Shown here in pieces: positions 48,634 through 57,969 of a stretch of 64,000 nucleotides of DNA. Position numbers and translations under genes: made by a program. How positions within the stretch are numbered: position 1 is the first letter of the stretch; the number at the start of each line of letters is the position of its first letter. The DNA comes from Streptomyces sp. NBC_00659. Its GTDB lineage: Bacteria > Actinomycetota > Actinomycetes > Streptomycetales > Streptomycetaceae. The stretch is taken from the NCBI RefSeq assembly GCF_036226925.1, contig NZ_CP109031.1:6572001-6636000 (forward strand). The letters run 5' to 3'. The notes below the pieces were generated by a model, which had not been told where the DNA came from, did no database searches, and saw only the letters and a list, made by a program, of their open reading frames with translations.

Positions 48634-48743
48634 TTCGCATTTCTGGCCCACCTTCAGCCGGGAGCGCAGCGCGCGGGATCATTGGGGGACGGTGGAGCCG
48701 GTCATTCCGGTAGACCGAGTTTCAATACAGGAGCCTTGAGACC

Positions 48744-50348
48744 ATGACGGAAACCAGCGAAGTCGACGATTCCTTCCACGTCTTCGACACGACGCTGCGC
48801 GACGGCGCGCAGCGCGAGGGCATCAACCTCACCGTGGCGGACAAGCTGGCCATCGCGCGGCACCTGGACGACTTCGGGGTGGGCTTCATCGAGGGCGGCT
48901 GGCCCGGCGCCAACCCCCGAGACACCGAGTTCTTCGCCCGCGCCGCCCAGGAGATCGACTTCCGGCACGCCCAGCTCGTGGCCTTCGGAGCGACCCGCAG
49001 GGCCGGCGGCAAGGCCTCGGAGGACCCCCAGGTCAAGGCGCTCCTGGCCTCCGGCGCCCCGGTGATCACGCTGGTGGCCAAGTCCCACGACCGGCATGTG
49101 GAGCTGGCGCTGCGCACCACGCTGGAGGAGAACCTGGAGATGGTCCGCGACACCGTCTCCCACCTGGTCGCGCAGGGACGGCGGGTGTTCGTGGACTGCG
49201 AGCACTTCTTCGACGGCTACCGGGCCAATCCGGAGTACGCGAAGTCCGTGGTGCGGGCGGCGCACGAGGCCGGTGCCGACGTGGTCGTGCTGTGCGACAC
49301 CAACGGCGGCATGCTCCCGGCGCAGGTACAGGCCGTGGTCTCCACGGTCCTGGCGGACACCGGCGCCCGGCTGGGCATGCACGCCCAGGACGACACCGGC
49401 TGCGCGGTCGCCAACACACTGGCCGCCGTGGACGCGGGCGCCACCCACGTCCAGTGCACCGCCAACGGCTACGGCGAACGCGTCGGCAACTCCAACCTCT
49501 TCCCCGTCGTCGCCGCACTGGAGCTCAAGTACGGCAAGAAGGTGCTCCCCGAGGGCGCGCTGCGGGAGATGACGCGGATCTCGCACGCCATCGCCGAGGT
49601 CGTCAACCTGACCCCCTCCACCCACCAGCCCTACGTGGGGGTGTCGGCGTTCGCGCACAAGGCGGGCCTGCACGCCTCCGCGATCAAGGTCGACCCGGAC
49701 CTCTACCAGCACATCGACCCCGAGCAGGTCGGCAACACCATGCGGATGCTGGTCTCCGACATGGCCGGCCGCGCCTCCATCGAGCTCAAGGGCAAGGAGC
49801 TCGGCGTCGACCTCGGCGACGACCGCGAACTCGTCGCCCGCGTCGTGGAGCGCGTCAAGGAACGCGAACTCAAGGGCTACACCTACGAGGCCGCCGACGC
49901 CTCCTTCGAACTCCTGCTGCGCACGGAGGTGGAAGGCCGGGCGCGCACCTACTTCGAGGTCGAGTCCTGGCGGGCCATCGTCGAGGACCGCCCCGACGGC
50001 AGCCACGCCAACGAGGCCACGGTCAAGCTCTTCGCCAAGGGCGAGCGCATCGTCGCCACCGCCGAGGGCAACGGCCCGGTCAACGCCCTGGACCGCGCCC
50101 TGCGCGTCGCCCTGGAGACGATCTACCCGCAGCTCGCCAAGCTGGAACTGGTCGACTACAAGGTCCGCATCCTGGAGGGCAAGCACGGCACGCAGTCCAC
50201 GACCCGGGTCCTGATCTCCACGTCCGACGGCACGGGGGAGTGGTCCACGGTCGGCGTGGCGGAGAACGTCATCGCCGCGTCCTGGCAGGCACTGGAGGAC
50301 GCGTACACCTACGGTCTGCTGCGGGCCGGGGTGGAACCCGCGTCGTGA
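48744..50348 (+). CDS. cimA: Citramalate synthase
   Basis: A 534-residue enzyme of the isopropylmalate/citramalate synthase family. It condenses acetyl-CoA and pyruvate to (R)-citramalate, a threonine-independent route to 2-oxobutyrate and isoleucine. The HMGL-like barrel has the metal and substrate motif TLRDGAQREGINLTVADKLAIA, then GGWPGANPRD, CDTNGGMLPAQV, HAQDDTGCAVANTLAAVDAGATHVQCTANGYGER and GVSAFAHKAGLHASA. The C-terminal LeuA-type allosteric domain (from about 400) ends VGVAENVIAASWQALEDAYTYGL. These match the CimA subgroup better than leuA, as which it may be annotated elsewhere. AGGAG precedes ATG 48744. Confidence 0.92.
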   Translation: MTETSEVDDSFHVFDTTLRDGAQREGINLTVADKLAIARHLDDFGVGFIEGGWPGANPRDTEFFARAAQEIDFRHAQLVAFGATRRAGGKASEDPQVKALLASGAPVITLVAKSHDRHVELALRTTLEENLEMVRDTVSHLVAQGRRVFVDCEHFFDGYRANPEYAKSVVRAAHEAGADVVVLCDTNGGMLPAQVQAVVSTVLADTGARLGMHAQDDTGCAVANTLAAVDAGATHVQCTANGYGERVGNSNLFPVVAALELKYGKKVLPEGALREMTRISHAIAEVVNLTPSTHQPYVGVSAFAHKAGLHASAIKVDPDLYQHIDPEQVGNTMRMLVSDMAGRASIELKGKELGVDLGDDRELVARVVERVKERELKGYTYEAADASFELLLRTEVEGRARTYFEVESWRAIVEDRPDGSHANEATVKLFAKGERIVATAEGNGPVNALDRALRVALETIYPQLAKLELVDYKVRILEGKHGTQSTTRVLISTSDGTGEWSTVGVAENVIAASWQALEDAYTYGLLRAGVEPAS

Positions 50349-50357
50349 ACCCGCCCG

Positions 50358-50394
50358 AACGCCGGAGGGCGCGGTTCCCGCACCCTCCGGCGTT
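50358..50394. terminator. Bidirectional terminator cimA / GH30 gene
   Basis: A perfect 12-bp stem AACGCCGGAGGG/CCCTCCGGCGTT (50358-50369, 50383-50394) between convergent genes. Confidence 0.8.
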
Positions 50395-50417
50395 CACGGC
50401 GTTCACGGCGTTCACGG
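50391..50417. repeat. Three tandem copies of a 9-bp unit
   Basis: CGTTCACGG repeated exactly three times, with a degenerate fourth copy after it, in the intergenic gap. Confidence 0.85.
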
Positions 50418-50446
50418 CGTTTTCGCCGGTCCGGCGTACGTGACGG

Positions 50447-52309
50447 CTAGCCCAGCTGCCATTTCTGGTTCGCGGCCCCCGTGCACGACCAGATCTGCGC
50501 CCGTGCCCCGTTCGCCGACGAGTTGCCGGTCACATCGAGGCATTTGTTCGCCGCGGTGTTGACCACGTCACCCGTCGATGAGTTGTACGACCACTGCTGG
50601 GCGCCGGAGCCGTTGCAGTCGTAGAGCTGGACCTTGGCGCCGTCGGACGTCGAGCCCGACGTGACGTCGAGGCACTTCCCGAGCGAGCGCACCGACCCGT
50701 CGGTCCCCACGGTCCAGGACTGCGCGGCGGTTCCGTTGCAGTCGTAGAGCTGCACCGCGGTGCCGTTGGCGCTCGACGCGCCCGCCACGTCGAGGCACTT
50801 GCCGGCCGGCCCGACGAACGCGCCCGACTGTCCGCTCCCGCCCGACGGGGTGCCGGACCAGGTGAAGGTCGCCGAGGTCTTGCCCGGCAGTGAGTAAGTG
50901 GCGTGCTGGGATCCCCAGTTGACGGTCACCGTCTTGGCGCTCGACGCGTCGTTGTAGGCGATCAGCGCCTTGGTGCCGTCCGGGTTGCGCCAGGCGACGT
51001 TCGGGACGGCCGAGGACGCCGTGGAGGCGATCCGCTGCGCCCCGGGCCGGACGAACTTCGTCAGGTGGCCCATCGTGTAGTACTCGACCGTGTAGTCGAC
51101 CGTCCCGCTCGCGCCGTCCCCGTTGTGCACGGTGATCAGCCCGGTGCAGGTGCCGCAACCCCCGTTGTGCGGGCCCTTGTTCTGGTCCACGGCGAGCGAC
51201 CACTTGGTCACCGACTTCGCCCAGTTGCGGGTGTAGTCGACGATGTTGAGCATGTCCTCGCGCTGCTGGTTGGCGATCCAGGTGCCGCCGGAGTGCTCGG
51301 TCCCGAAGGCGTCGAGTCCCGGGTACTGGTTGTGCACGCTCGTCTGCCTGGCGATGTCGCCGCCGTACCCGTGCCAGGCGATCCCGCCGAAGTTCGGGTG
51401 CGAGCGGACCGCCGCGTCGTCGACGGTCTGGGCGGCGTAGGAGTCGTACACGTCCCAGTTCCAGTCGTGCGCGAGCACCTTCGTGGACAGCCCGGCCGCC
51501 TGGAGCTTGGGCAGCAGCTCGCTCTTGGTGAAGTAGGCGAGTCCCGAGGCGTTCCAGCTCATCGACGGATAGCCCGAGCAGCAGGTCGGCTCGTTCTGGG
51601 CGGTGACGTACGAGACGGGGACGCCCTGATCCCGGTACGCCTGGAGGTACTTCACGAAGTACGAGGCGTAGGCGCCGTAGTCCTCCGCTTTCAGCCAGCC
51701 GCCGTTCAGCGACCCGCTGTCCTTCATCCAGGCCGGTGCCGTCCACGGCGAGGCCATGACGGTCAGGGAGGGATTGAGCTGGAGCGCCTGCCTGGTCAGC
51801 GGCACCACGTCGGCCAGGTCGTGCGCGATGGAGAACTGCGCCAGACCGGGGTCGCTCTGCCCGGCCGGCACGTCGTCGTAGCTGTAGCCGTAGCGCGCGA
51901 GGTCCGAGGCGCCCATCGGGTTGCGCAGGAAGGACAGCCCGATCCCGTCCGTCGGTGAGAACAGCTTGCGCATCGTCGCGTCGCGGGTGCTCTGCGACAG
52001 GGCGCCGCTGCTGTTCATCAGCCAGGCCGCGGTGTCCGTGAAGGAGGCGCCGCCGCCGGTGAAGGTCTGGTATCGCGTGTTCTCGTCGACGGTGATGTTC
52101 TCACCGCTGCCGCCGCTGCCCGACTGGAAGGCGAACGGCGCCTGGGCCTGGAGCCCGCGGACGACATGACGTCCGCCGTCGTCGTCCGTCGTCGTCAGGT
52201 ACGCGGTGACCTGTTCGCCCGCGGCGTGCGCGGGCGCGGCCGCCGTGAATCCCGCGGTGGCGAGCAGCCCGGCGACGATCAGCCGGGCCGCCCGAGTGGA
52301 TCTCCTCAT
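50447..52309 (-). CDS. Secreted glycoside hydrolase family 30 with C-terminal ricin-type lectin domain
   Basis: A 620-residue exported glycosidase. The signal peptide ends near APAHA (about residues 25-30). The GH30 catalytic domain includes GGGASFTDTAAWLMN. The acid/base is Glu240 in TAQNEPTCC and the nucleophile Glu338 in FGTEHSGGTW. A beta-sandwich follows. After a Gly/Ser linker comes a ricin B-type carbohydrate-binding domain (CBM13) of about 120 residues with repeated GKCLDV...QLYDCNG...QxW. GH30 members act as beta-1,6-glucanases, glucosylceramidases or related enzymes; fungal cell-wall glucan is a plausible target. GAAGGG precedes ATG 52309. Confidence 0.93.
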   Translation of the reverse strand: MRRSTRAARLIVAGLLATAGFTAAAPAHAAGEQVTAYLTTTDDDGGRHVVRGLQAQAPFAFQSGSGGSGENITVDENTRYQTFTGGGASFTDTAAWLMNSSGALSQSTRDATMRKLFSPTDGIGLSFLRNPMGASDLARYGYSYDDVPAGQSDPGLAQFSIAHDLADVVPLTRQALQLNPSLTVMASPWTAPAWMKDSGSLNGGWLKAEDYGAYASYFVKYLQAYRDQGVPVSYVTAQNEPTCCSGYPSMSWNASGLAYFTKSELLPKLQAAGLSTKVLAHDWNWDVYDSYAAQTVDDAAVRSHPNFGGIAWHGYGGDIARQTSVHNQYPGLDAFGTEHSGGTWIANQQREDMLNIVDYTRNWAKSVTKWSLAVDQNKGPHNGGCGTCTGLITVHNGDGASGTVDYTVEYYTMGHLTKFVRPGAQRIASTASSAVPNVAWRNPDGTKALIAYNDASSAKTVTVNWGSQHATYSLPGKTSATFTWSGTPSGGSGQSGAFVGPAGKCLDVAGASSANGTAVQLYDCNGTAAQSWTVGTDGSVRSLGKCLDVTSGSTSDGAKVQLYDCNGSGAQQWSYNSSTGDVVNTAANKCLDVTGNSSANGARAQIWSCTGAANQKWQLG

Positions 52310-52596
52310 GGAGCGCCGCCCTTCTGGAGGTGGGGGGAGGCGTGCGAGGCGTGAGTAAATGACGGCTGCGGAGCCGCGTCAAGGGGTTGCGCGTTCAGAC
52401 TTTGAAGGAACAACTGCTCTGATCCGGACGGGACTTGAGTCTGTACCGGTTCCGGCGTGAAGTCTTGACGGGTTGCCGGGGCACCAGTTAACTCACGCCC
52501 TGATCTAAGTCGTAAGAAGAGTGAGGGAACAGAGCAAGCACGTCATCGTCAGGAAGCCACGTCGTCAGAACGACGTGAGAGTCGAGGGGACCCCCA
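52310..52596. other. Divergent promoter region of the GH30 and GH3 genes
   Basis: 287 bp without a gene. TTGACG (52465-52470) and TAACTC (52489-52494), 18 bp apart, are a possible promoter for the GH3 gene. I did not find a CebR-type or other recognisable palindromic sugar-repressor site. Confidence 0.35.
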
Positions 52597-55500
52597 TTGA
52601 CCGGGCTCGATCGGAATTCCGTACGAAGAACCGCTCTGCTGGCCGGTGCCGCGCTGATCGCCGGACTGCTTCCGCTCGCTACGGCGGGAACGGCGGCGGC
52701 CGATGATCCCGCACCCGTTCCGGTCGACCGCTTCGAGGGCGAGGTGCCCTTCGCGAACCAGCCCGCCGAGGGGATCTTCACCTGGGGCGGCGACAGCGAC
52801 GATCCGCCGAAGCTGGCCCTGACCGCACGCTCCGACGCACCCGAGGGCGCCAAGGTCCTCACCGGCGACTACGACATCAGCGGCTACGGAGGCTTCACCC
52901 ACGACTTCGCGGCCGACCAGCCGGCCCACGACTGGTCCGCGCACAAGGGCGTCCGCTTCTGGTGGGACGGCCGCGCCACCGGCAAGAAGATCGCCTTCGA
53001 GATCAAGGACGGCGGTACCAACGGCGAGGCCTCGGAACTGTGGACGACCTCCTTCACCGATGACTTCAGCGGCTGGAAACAGATCGAGATCCCCTTCGCC
53101 GACTTCGTCTACCGCACGGACTACCAGCCCGTCGGCGGTATCGACCACGTCCTCGGCCTGACGCAGATGTGGGGCTACGCCCTCACCCTTCCGGTCGGCG
53201 TCCAGGGGCAGTTCGCCATGGACGACGTCGAGCTGTACGGCAAGGCCGACCAGTCCCTGCGCGCCTCCGTCACCACCGACGCGGCGGTCTACCCGGTGAA
53301 GGAGGGTGGCACCGCGCGGGTGAGGATCTCCGTCGCCACCACCGGCTCCGCCCCGATCGACGAGCCCGTGACCGTCGCGTACGAGAGCGCGGGCGGCGGC
53401 GGCGAGCCCGGCAGGGACTACACCCCCGTCAAGGGCGAGATCACCTTCCCGGCGGGCACGACGTCCGGCGCGAGCCGCACCGTCACCGTCCGGACCCTGC
53501 GCGACAAGTCCGTCGAAGCGGCCGAGACGATCCCCCTCAAGCTCACGGTGACCGGCGCCAAGGCTCCCGCCGAGACCCCGCAGGTCGTCGTCGACGCCCA
53601 CGGGCTGCCGTATCTGAACCCGAAACTGCCCGTGAAGAAGCGGGTCGCCGACCTGGTCTCCCGGATGTCCCTGGAGGAGAAGACCGGGCAGATGACCCAG
53701 GCCGAGCGCGGCGCGATCGGTACGGGCGGTGACATCGCCTCCTACGACCTCGGGTCGCTGCTCTCCGGCGGCGGCTCCACGCCGACCCCCAACACCGCCG
53801 AAGCCTGGGCGTCGATGATCGACGGCTACCAGCTCCGGGCCCAGGCCACACGGTTCCAGATCCCGCTGATCTACGGCGTGGACGCGGTGCACGGCCACAA
53901 CAACCTCGCCGGCGCGACGATCATGCCGCACAACATCGGTATCGGCGCCACCCGTGACCCCGCTCTGGCGGAGCGGACGGGCGCGGTGACCGCCGCCGAG
54001 GTCCGCGCCACCGGCATCCCCTGGGACTTCGCCCCCTGTCTGTGCGTGACCCGCGACGAACGCTGGGGCCGCTCCTACGAGTCCTTCGGCGAGGACCCGG
54101 CGCTCGTGAAGTCCATGGAGACGGTCGTCCAGGGCCTCCAGGGTGCCCGCGACGGCAGTGACCTGAAGGACGACGACAAGGTCCTCGCCACCGCCAAGCA
54201 CTTCGTCGGCGACGGCGGCACCGGGTACGGCACGTCCACGACCGGCTCGTACACCGTCGACCAGGGCGTCACCAAGGTCACCCGGCAGGAGCTGGAGGCC
54301 GTGCACCTGGCGCCGTTCCAGACCGCGGTCGACCGGGGCGTCGGCTCGGTCATGCCGTCGTACTCCTCGCTCGACATCGTCGGTGACGGCCAGGGGCCGG
54401 TGAAGATGCACGCCCGCGCCGACATGATCAACGGCGTGCTCAAGGGCCGGATGGGCTTCGACGGCTTCGTCATCAGCGACTGGAACGCCATCGACCAGCT
54501 CCCCGGCGACTACGCCTCGCACGTCCGCACCTCGGTCAACGCGGGCGTGGACATGATGATGGTGCCGTACTCGTACAAGGACTTCCGGGCGACGCTCACG
54601 GACGAGGTGAAGGCGGGCCGCGTCACCGAGCGGCGGATCGACGACGCGGTGTCGCGCATCCTCACCCAGAAGTTCGAGCTGGGCCTCTTCGAGAAGCCGT
54701 ACGCGGACACGAGCGGCGCGTCGAGGATCGGCTCGGCCGCGCACCGCTCCGTGGCACGGCAGGCGGCGGCCGAGTCCCAGGTCCTGCTGAAGAACGCGGA
54801 CGGCGTCCTGCCGCTGAAGAAGTCCCAGAAGGTGTACGTCGCCGGTTCGAACGCCGACGACCTCGGCAACCAGACCGGCGGCTGGACCCTCACCTGGCAG
54901 GGCTCGTCCGGCGACAGCACCAAGGGCACCACGATCCTCCAGGGCATGCGGAACGCCGGCGGTGACGTCACCTGGTCCAAGGACGCCTCGGCCCCGACCG
55001 GCGGCTACGACGTCGGTGTGGTCGTCGTCGGCGAGACCCCGTACGCGGAGGGCGTCGGCGATGTCGGCAACGGCAACGACCTGGAGCTGACCGCGGCCGA
55101 CAAGGCCGCCGTGGACAAGGTGTGCGCGGCGATGAAGTGTGCGGTGCTGGTCGTCTCGGGCCGCCCGCAGCTCATCGGCGACCGGCTCGGCGCCGTCGAC
55201 GCCCTGGTGGCCTCCTGGCTGCCGGGCACCGAGGGCGACGGGGTCGCGGACGTCCTCTACGGAAAGCGCGCCTTCACCGGGCAGCTCCCGGTCACCTGGC
55301 CGAAGTCGGACTCCCAGCTCCCGATCAACGTCGGTGACACCTCCTACGATCCGCAGTTCCCCTACGGATGGGGTCTCACCACGCTGACGAAGGCACCGGG
55401 GGGTGGCGCCGCCACACTGCGGGCGCTGGCCCTGGTGGCCTCGGCGGCGGAGCGGCACGGCGCCGACGGGACGGCCCGCGCGGCCGTGACGAAGGCCCGT

Positions 55501-55638
55501 CTGCTCGTCCAGCAGAAGATCGGCTCGTCGGTCACCGCGGCGAACGCCGGACCCTTCGCGGACGCGGATCACCTTCTGCTGACCGGCCACTACGGAGAGG
55601 CGGTGGCGAAGCTGGCCCAGGCGTACCGAGCGGGATAG
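52597..55638 (+). CDS. Secreted glycoside hydrolase family 3 beta-glucosidase
   Basis: A 1013-residue exported exo-acting beta-glucosidase. The signal peptide has a twin Arg (NSVRRTALLAGAALIAG) and may use Tat. An N-terminal carbohydrate-binding-type sandwich (about 45-220, FEGEVPFANQP; YGGFTHDF) is followed by a Calx-beta-like domain (about 225-330). The GH3 N-domain then carries KHFVGDGGT and the nucleophile Asp628 in GFVISDWNAID. The C-domain has VVVVGETPYAEG and TGQLPVTWPKSDSQLP. A short helical FIVAR-like end follows. The start is TTG 52597, supported by GAGGGGA at 52583-52589 and the lack of another in-frame start before the signal. It probably works with the divergent GH30 enzyme on beta-glucans. 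Confidence 0.93.
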   Translation: MTGLDRNSVRRTALLAGAALIAGLLPLATAGTAAADDPAPVPVDRFEGEVPFANQPAEGIFTWGGDSDDPPKLALTARSDAPEGAKVLTGDYDISGYGGFTHDFAADQPAHDWSAHKGVRFWWDGRATGKKIAFEIKDGGTNGEASELWTTSFTDDFSGWKQIEIPFADFVYRTDYQPVGGIDHVLGLTQMWGYALTLPVGVQGQFAMDDVELYGKADQSLRASVTTDAAVYPVKEGGTARVRISVATTGSAPIDEPVTVAYESAGGGGEPGRDYTPVKGEITFPAGTTSGASRTVTVRTLRDKSVEAAETIPLKLTVTGAKAPAETPQVVVDAHGLPYLNPKLPVKKRVADLVSRMSLEEKTGQMTQAERGAIGTGGDIASYDLGSLLSGGGSTPTPNTAEAWASMIDGYQLRAQATRFQIPLIYGVDAVHGHNNLAGATIMPHNIGIGATRDPALAERTGAVTAAEVRATGIPWDFAPCLCVTRDERWGRSYESFGEDPALVKSMETVVQGLQGARDGSDLKDDDKVLATAKHFVGDGGTGYGTSTTGSYTVDQGVTKVTRQELEAVHLAPFQTAVDRGVGSVMPSYSSLDIVGDGQGPVKMHARADMINGVLKGRMGFDGFVISDWNAIDQLPGDYASHVRTSVNAGVDMMMVPYSYKDFRATLTDEVKAGRVTERRIDDAVSRILTQKFELGLFEKPYADTSGASRIGSAAHRSVARQAAAESQVLLKNADGVLPLKKSQKVYVAGSNADDLGNQTGGWTLTWQGSSGDSTKGTTILQGMRNAGGDVTWSKDASAPTGGYDVGVVVVGETPYAEGVGDVGNGNDLELTAADKAAVDKVCAAMKCAVLVVSGRPQLIGDRLGAVDALVASWLPGTEGDGVADVLYGKRAFTGQLPVTWPKSDSQLPINVGDTSYDPQFPYGWGLTTLTKAPGGGAATLRALALVASAAERHGADGTARAAVTKARLLVQQKIGSSVTAANAGPFADADHLLLTGHYGEAVAKLAQAYRAG

Positions 55639-55652
55639 AGGGAGAACGTGGA

Positions 55653-55691
55653 GGGCCGGCCGGGGCTGGACACATCAGCCCCGGCCGGCCC
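55653..55691 (+). terminator. GH3 gene terminator
   Basis: A perfect 15-bp stem (55653-55667, 55677-55691), extendable by one pair, 15 bases after the stop. Confidence 0.85.
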
Positions 55692-55749
55692 GCGTTCCGG
55701 CGGCAGCGGGACGCCACTCTCCCGATGTCCGGTTTTGCTCTGGTTCGGG

Positions 55750-55755
55750 TAGCTT
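55750..55755 (+). promoter_or_regulatory. Candidate -10 (TAGCTT) for leaderless mRNA
   Basis: TAGCTT ends 6 nt before ATG 55762, putting +1 on the start codon; no ribosome-binding site. Confidence 0.5.
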
Positions 55756-55761
55756 CAAGGC

Positions 55762-57120
55762 ATGAGGGTCGCACACACCCGAGGACTTCCAGGCCTGCTG
55801 GTCGCACTGATACTCGCGGCCCTGGCGCTGGTGTGGTTCCCGGCGCCCCCGGCCCGTGCCGCGACGGACGTCTCCACGGTCGCGGCGGCCCTGCGGAAGG
55901 GCCCTGTCTATGTGGACCCGGCCGCCTCCGGGCAGCTCTCCGCGTCGGAGGCCGACGCCCTCGCCGCCAAGATCAAGAAGGCCGACAAGCCGCTCTTCGT
56001 CGCCGTCCTTCCCGCGGACTTCCCCACCGAGAACCTCTTCCGGAACCTGCGCACCGACACCGGCGTCACGGGCCTCTACGCGATCAGGCTCGGCGACCGC
56101 TTCGACGCCCGCGCCGACTCCGCGGTGATGTCCCGCTCAGCCGTACAGAACCTCGTCACCAGCGTCCAGGGCGTGTCGGACGCGAACACCCAGCTGAACC
56201 GGTTCACCGACCTCGCGCTCCCCGGCATCCACGGTTCGGCCCCCGCGAGCTGGGGCGGTGCCACGAACGGCGGAGGCGTTTCGGCGGGAGCGCTGATCGC
56301 GGTCGGCGCGGTGGCCGTCATCGGCGGCGCGGGCGCCTACACGGTCGTGCGCCGCAACCGGCGCCGCAAGGAGGAGGAACAGCGCGCCGCGCTCGACAGG
56401 CTCCGCGTGGTCGTGGACGAGGACATCACCGCCTTCGGCGAGGAACTCGACCGCCTCGACTTCCACCCCGCGGAGGCCGGCGCGGACGACGTGATGCGCG
56501 CGGACTACGAACGCGCGCTGGACGCCTACGAACAGGCGAAGTCGTTCATGGCCGAGGCCCGGCGCCCCGAGGACGTACGGGCCGTCACCCAGTCCCTGGA
56601 GGAGGGCCGCTTCTCCCTCGCCGTGCTCGCGGCGCGCCGCGAGCACCGAGCGGTCCCCGAGCGCCGCGCGCCCTGCTTCTTCGACCCCCGGCACGGCCCC
56701 TCCGTCGCCGACGCGGCCTGGACACCCGCCGGGGGCGCGCCCCGCGAGGTCCCGGTCTGCAAGGCGGACTGGATGCGTCTCACCGGCGGCGAACAGCCGG
56801 CGATGCGCGAGGTCGAGACGGAGTACGGCCGCCGCCCGTACTGGGACGCGGGCCCGGCGTACGGCCCCTGGGCGGGCGGCTACTTCGGCGGCGGCGTGCT
56901 GCCGGGCCTGCTCGTGGGGACCGTGCTCGGCAGCATGATGGCGAGCCCCGGATACGGGGCCGCGTACGGCACCGGTTACGGCGACTTCGGCGGCGGCTAC
57001 GACGGAGGCGATGTCTCCGGTGCCGACTTCGACGCCGGTGACTTCGGTGGCGGCTTCGGCGACGGCGGGGGTGGCGGCGACTTCGGCGGGGGTGGCGGCG
57101 ACTTCGGCGGCGGCTTCTGA
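55762..57120 (+). CDS. Membrane protein with secreted N-terminal domain and Gly/Asp-rich tail
   Basis: A 452-residue protein of unknown function. A signal peptide (about 1-33, ending PPARAA) is followed by an extracytoplasmic alpha/beta domain of about 130 residues (VYVDPAASGQLSASEADALAAKIKKADKPLFVAVLP). It recalls the TPM/YgcG-like fold found in membrane proteins with Gly-rich tails. One TM helix follows (GALIAVGAVAVIGGAGAYTVV, about 172-192), then a charged helical cytoplasmic region and a weakly hydrophobic GGYFGGGVLPGLLVGTVLGSM stretch. The last 60 residues are Gly, Asp and Phe repeats (GDFGGG). The architecture fits TPM-domain proteins, but the assignment is tentative. Confidence 0.75.
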   Translation: MRVAHTRGLPGLLVALILAALALVWFPAPPARAATDVSTVAAALRKGPVYVDPAASGQLSASEADALAAKIKKADKPLFVAVLPADFPTENLFRNLRTDTGVTGLYAIRLGDRFDARADSAVMSRSAVQNLVTSVQGVSDANTQLNRFTDLALPGIHGSAPASWGGATNGGGVSAGALIAVGAVAVIGGAGAYTVVRRNRRRKEEEQRAALDRLRVVVDEDITAFGEELDRLDFHPAEAGADDVMRADYERALDAYEQAKSFMAEARRPEDVRAVTQSLEEGRFSLAVLAARREHRAVPERRAPCFFDPRHGPSVADAAWTPAGGAPREVPVCKADWMRLTGGEQPAMREVETEYGRRPYWDAGPAYGPWAGGYFGGGVLPGLLVGTVLGSMMASPGYGAAYGTGYGDFGGGYDGGDVSGADFDAGDFGGGFGDGGGGGDFGGGGGDFGGGF

Positions 57121-57218
57121 GGGGTGACCCACTCCGTTGAAGTGACCCGGTTTCGTTGCGGGGTGACGCGCTCCGTCCGGCCGCGCTCGGGCCGGCCGCG
57201 GTCCGCGCACACGGCGAC

Positions 57219-57247
57219 GCCGAGCGCCCCTGTCCGGGGAGCTCGGC
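57219..57247. terminator. Terminator between convergent genes
   Basis: GCCGAGC/GCTCGGC (57219-57225, 57241-57247) with inner CCCC/GGGG. Confidence 0.65.
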
Positions 57248-57289
57248 GTCGGAGAAGGCGCTCGGCGGCGCGGGGCCGAAGCCCGTGGC

Positions 57290-57913
57290 TCAGCCGGCGT
57301 TCTTGATCGCCGAGATGTCGAAGTTCAGCTTGATCTTGTCGGAGACGAGGACGCCACCGGTCTCCAGGGCGGCGTTCCAGGTGAGGCCCCACTCGGAGCG
57401 GAGGATCTCGGCCTTGCCCTCGAAGCCCACGCGCTCGTTGCCGAACGGGTCCTTGGCGGCGCCGTTGAACTCCAGGTCGATGCTGATCTGCTTGGTGGTG
57501 CCGAGGATCTCCAGATCGCCGGTGATCCGGTAGTCGTCACCGCCGAGAGCCTCCGCCTTGACGGAGCGGAAGGTCATCGTCGGGAACTCGTCGGTCTTGA
57601 AGAAGTCGGCGCTCTTGAGGTGACCGTCGCGGTCGGCGGACCCGGTGTCGATGCTGTCCATCGTGATGTCGAGGGAGGCCGTGGACCGCGACGGGTCGGT
57701 GCCGTCCAGGTGCAGCGTGCCCTCGAACTCGTTGAACGTGCCCTTGACGTTGGTCACCATCGCGTGCCGGGCGACGAAGCCGATGCTCGAGTGGGACGGG
57801 TCGATGGTGTAGTCGCCGGTCAGCGCGGCCAGGTCCGGGTTCACGGCACCGGCCGTCGCGGTGGCCGTCGAGGTGGCGGCGGTGTCGGTGGTCTTGCGGC
57901 CGAAGATGCCCAT
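57290..57913 (-). CDS. YceI family protein
   Basis: A 207-residue YceI-type lipocalin-like beta-barrel, a family that binds polyisoprenoid or other lipids. The core starts with GDYTIDPSHSSIGFVARHAMVTNVKG and includes DGHLKSADFFKTDEFPTMTF, then GDLEILGTTKQISID and NFDISAIKNAG at the end. Unlike the E. coli protein there is no signal peptide; a Thr/Ala-rich stretch of about 28 residues precedes the barrel, so it is probably cytoplasmic. ATG 57913 has AAGGAG upstream. A perfect TTGAA-N2-TTCAA palindrome in its promoter suggests MarR-type control. Confidence 0.92.
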   Translation of the reverse strand: MGIFGRKTTDTAATSTATATAGAVNPDLAALTGDYTIDPSHSSIGFVARHAMVTNVKGTFNEFEGTLHLDGTDPSRSTASLDITMDSIDTGSADRDGHLKSADFFKTDEFPTMTFRSVKAEALGGDDYRITGDLEILGTTKQISIDLEFNGAAKDPFGNERVGFEGKAEILRSEWGLTWNAALETGGVLVSDKIKLNFDISAIKNAG

Positions 57914-57969
57914 GAGGTGCTCCTTGGGGGGACGGGCCGCGGTTCCGGTGAGAGCCACGGCGTAAATCT

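Noticed and set aside
48470..48739. Other small ORFs in the cimA leader region
   Set aside because: They run through the terminator hairpin and lack starts with ribosome sites. Only the short Ile-containing leader has a supporting context.
52549..55590. 1013-codon open frame antisense to the GH3 gene
   Set aside because: The plus-strand frame has a signal peptide and GH3 catalytic motifs; the antisense product has none.
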